Positions 63,453-64,000 of a stretch of DNA of 64,000 nucleotides are shown here, piece by piece. The stretch comes from DASSQJ01 sp963772645. Lineage in GTDB: Bacteria; Actinomycetota; Actinomycetes; Actinomycetales; Dermatophilaceae. The notes below the pieces were generated by a model. It saw only the letters and a list, made by a program, of their open reading frames with translations, searched no databases and was not told the DNA's origin. The DNA is taken from NCBI GenBank assembly GCA_963772645.1, contig CAVYYD010000010.1, forward strand, positions 186,001 through 250,000. The letters are read 5' to 3'. A program made the position numbers and the translations under genes. Every line of letters starts with the position of its first letter. Positions within the stretch are counted from its first letter, which is position 1.

Positions 63453-64000
63453 TCAGTTCTCCTTGAAGGGGAAGCCGAGCGCCTTGAGCAGCGCACGCCC
63501 CTCGTCGTCGTTCGTCGCGGACGTCACGACGGTGATGTCCATGCCGCGGACGCGGTCGATTCGGTCCTGGTCGATCTCGTGGAACATCGACTGCTCCGTG
63601 AGACCGAAGGTGTAGTTGCCGCGCCCGTCGAACTGCTTGGGGGACAGGCCGCGGAAGTCACGGATGCGCGGGAGCGCGGTGGTGACCAGGCGGTCGAGGA
63701 ACTCCCACATCCGGTCACCGCGCAGCGTCGCGTGGGCGCCGATCGGCATCCCCTCGCGGAGCTTGAACTGGGCGATCGACTTGCGGGCCCGGGTGACCAC
63801 CGGCCGCTGGCCGGTGATCGCCGCGAGGTCACGGACCGCACCCTCGATGAGCTTGCTGTCCTTCGCGGCGTCGCCGACACCCATGTTGACGACGACCTTG
63901 GTGACGCCCGGGACCTGCATGACGTTCGGGTAGCCGAACTGGTCCTTGAGCGCGCCCTTGATCTCGTCCTGGTAGCGCGACTTCAGGCGGGGCTGGGTAG
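63453..64000 (-). CDS. rplE: Ribosomal protein uL5, 5' end beyond window
   Basis: The visible 182 codons include SRYQDEIKGALKDQFGYPNV, PGVTKVVVNMGVGDAAKDSK, LRGDRMWEFLDRLVTTALPR and GMDITVVTSATNDDEGRALL. The frame is open to the window edge; only the first few residues are missing. Confidence 0.96.
   Translation of the reverse strand, partial: TQPRLKSRYQDEIKGALKDQFGYPNVMQVPGVTKVVVNMGVGDAAKDSKLIEGAVRDLAAITGQRPVVTRARKSIAQFKLREGMPIGAHATLRGDRMWEFLDRLVTTALPRIRDFRGLSPKQFDGRGNYTFGLTEQSMFHEIDQDRIDRVRGMDITVVTSATNDDEGRALLKALGFPFKEN

Overview
The window is very GC-rich and looks like the chromosome of a high-GC Gram-positive actinobacterium, probably Micrococcales and perhaps Intrasporangiaceae-like. 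The reasons are the spc/alpha ribosomal gene order, the many GTG starts with ATGA/GTGA stop-start overlaps, and families such as DUF4245, LmeA-type DUF2993 and the MFS-cNMP-patatin fusion. The genus is inferred; nothing in the sequence fixes it.

Layout. 1-8519 (minus): a secretion operon with a 2042-residue extracellular protein (prealbumin/SdrD-B-like, IPT/TIG and beta-helix regions, duplicated C-terminal module), then two overlapping multicopper-oxidase-like genes, the second cut by the window edge. 9002-11320: a FUSC-family membrane protein. 11922-12734: a short-chain dehydrogenase. 12923-13310: the remnant of a two-component system. 13351-21826: an accessory island ending at the 3' end of ychF. 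It holds a small unknown gene, an IS110-family element split by an IS21-family element, an integrase remnant and two tandem toxin-antitoxin cassettes, each bounded by copies of the ychF 3' end. 21808-31562: ychF, an MFS-cNMP-patatin fusion, a Nudix hydrolase with a coupled 33-residue membrane peptide, rmuC, ispH, xseA/xseB and a DUF4245 lipid-anchored or membrane protein. 31669-38252 (plus): a tightly overlapping operon of a sugar kinase, class I fumarase, beta-carbonic anhydrase, MOSC protein, GH1 beta-glucosidase and LhgO-like oxidase. 38298-40733 (minus): glmM, then rpsI and rplM. 40970-43575 (plus): an autoregulated ArsR-type regulator with an MFS transporter, then an LmeA-like protein. 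43663-46750 (minus): ABC-F ATPase, MmcQ/YjbR and truA. 46892-64000 (minus): the alpha and spc ribosomal operons, running rplQ-rpoA-rpsD-rpsK-rpsM-rpmJ-infA, an inserted methylmalonyl-CoA mutase block (mutA-mutB-meaB) with a secreted protein, then map-adk-secY-rplO-rpmD-rpsE-rplR-rplF-rpsH-rpsN-rplE (rplE partial).

The most unusual part is the ychF island. Two modules of about 1.9 kb and 1.7 kb share the same architecture: a core repeat, 118 bp, three 11-bp-spaced TGCGGAC-type repeats, a toxin, an antitoxin, a promoter with an inverted repeat and predicted leaderless start, a DUF3024 gene, two more 11-bp-spaced repeats, 63 bp, and the next core. Their toxin-antitoxin cargo is unrelated (MNT/HEPN versus XRE/AbiEii). 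Neither carries a recombinase, and an integrase remnant lies just outside the first. This looks like tandem non-autonomous integrative cassettes with exchangeable toxin-antitoxin cargo. A second unusual feature is a row of three hairpins upstream of infA that share one loop while their outer stems covary.

Caution: several essential genes (glmM, rpsI, adk, secY) and map, mutA and lhgO contain frameshifts, and adk also has an in-frame stop. These cluster at 37.1-40.2 kb and 57.0-60.2 kb and most likely reflect sequencing or assembly errors. Frameshifts in istA, istB and the HEPN gene may have the same cause.
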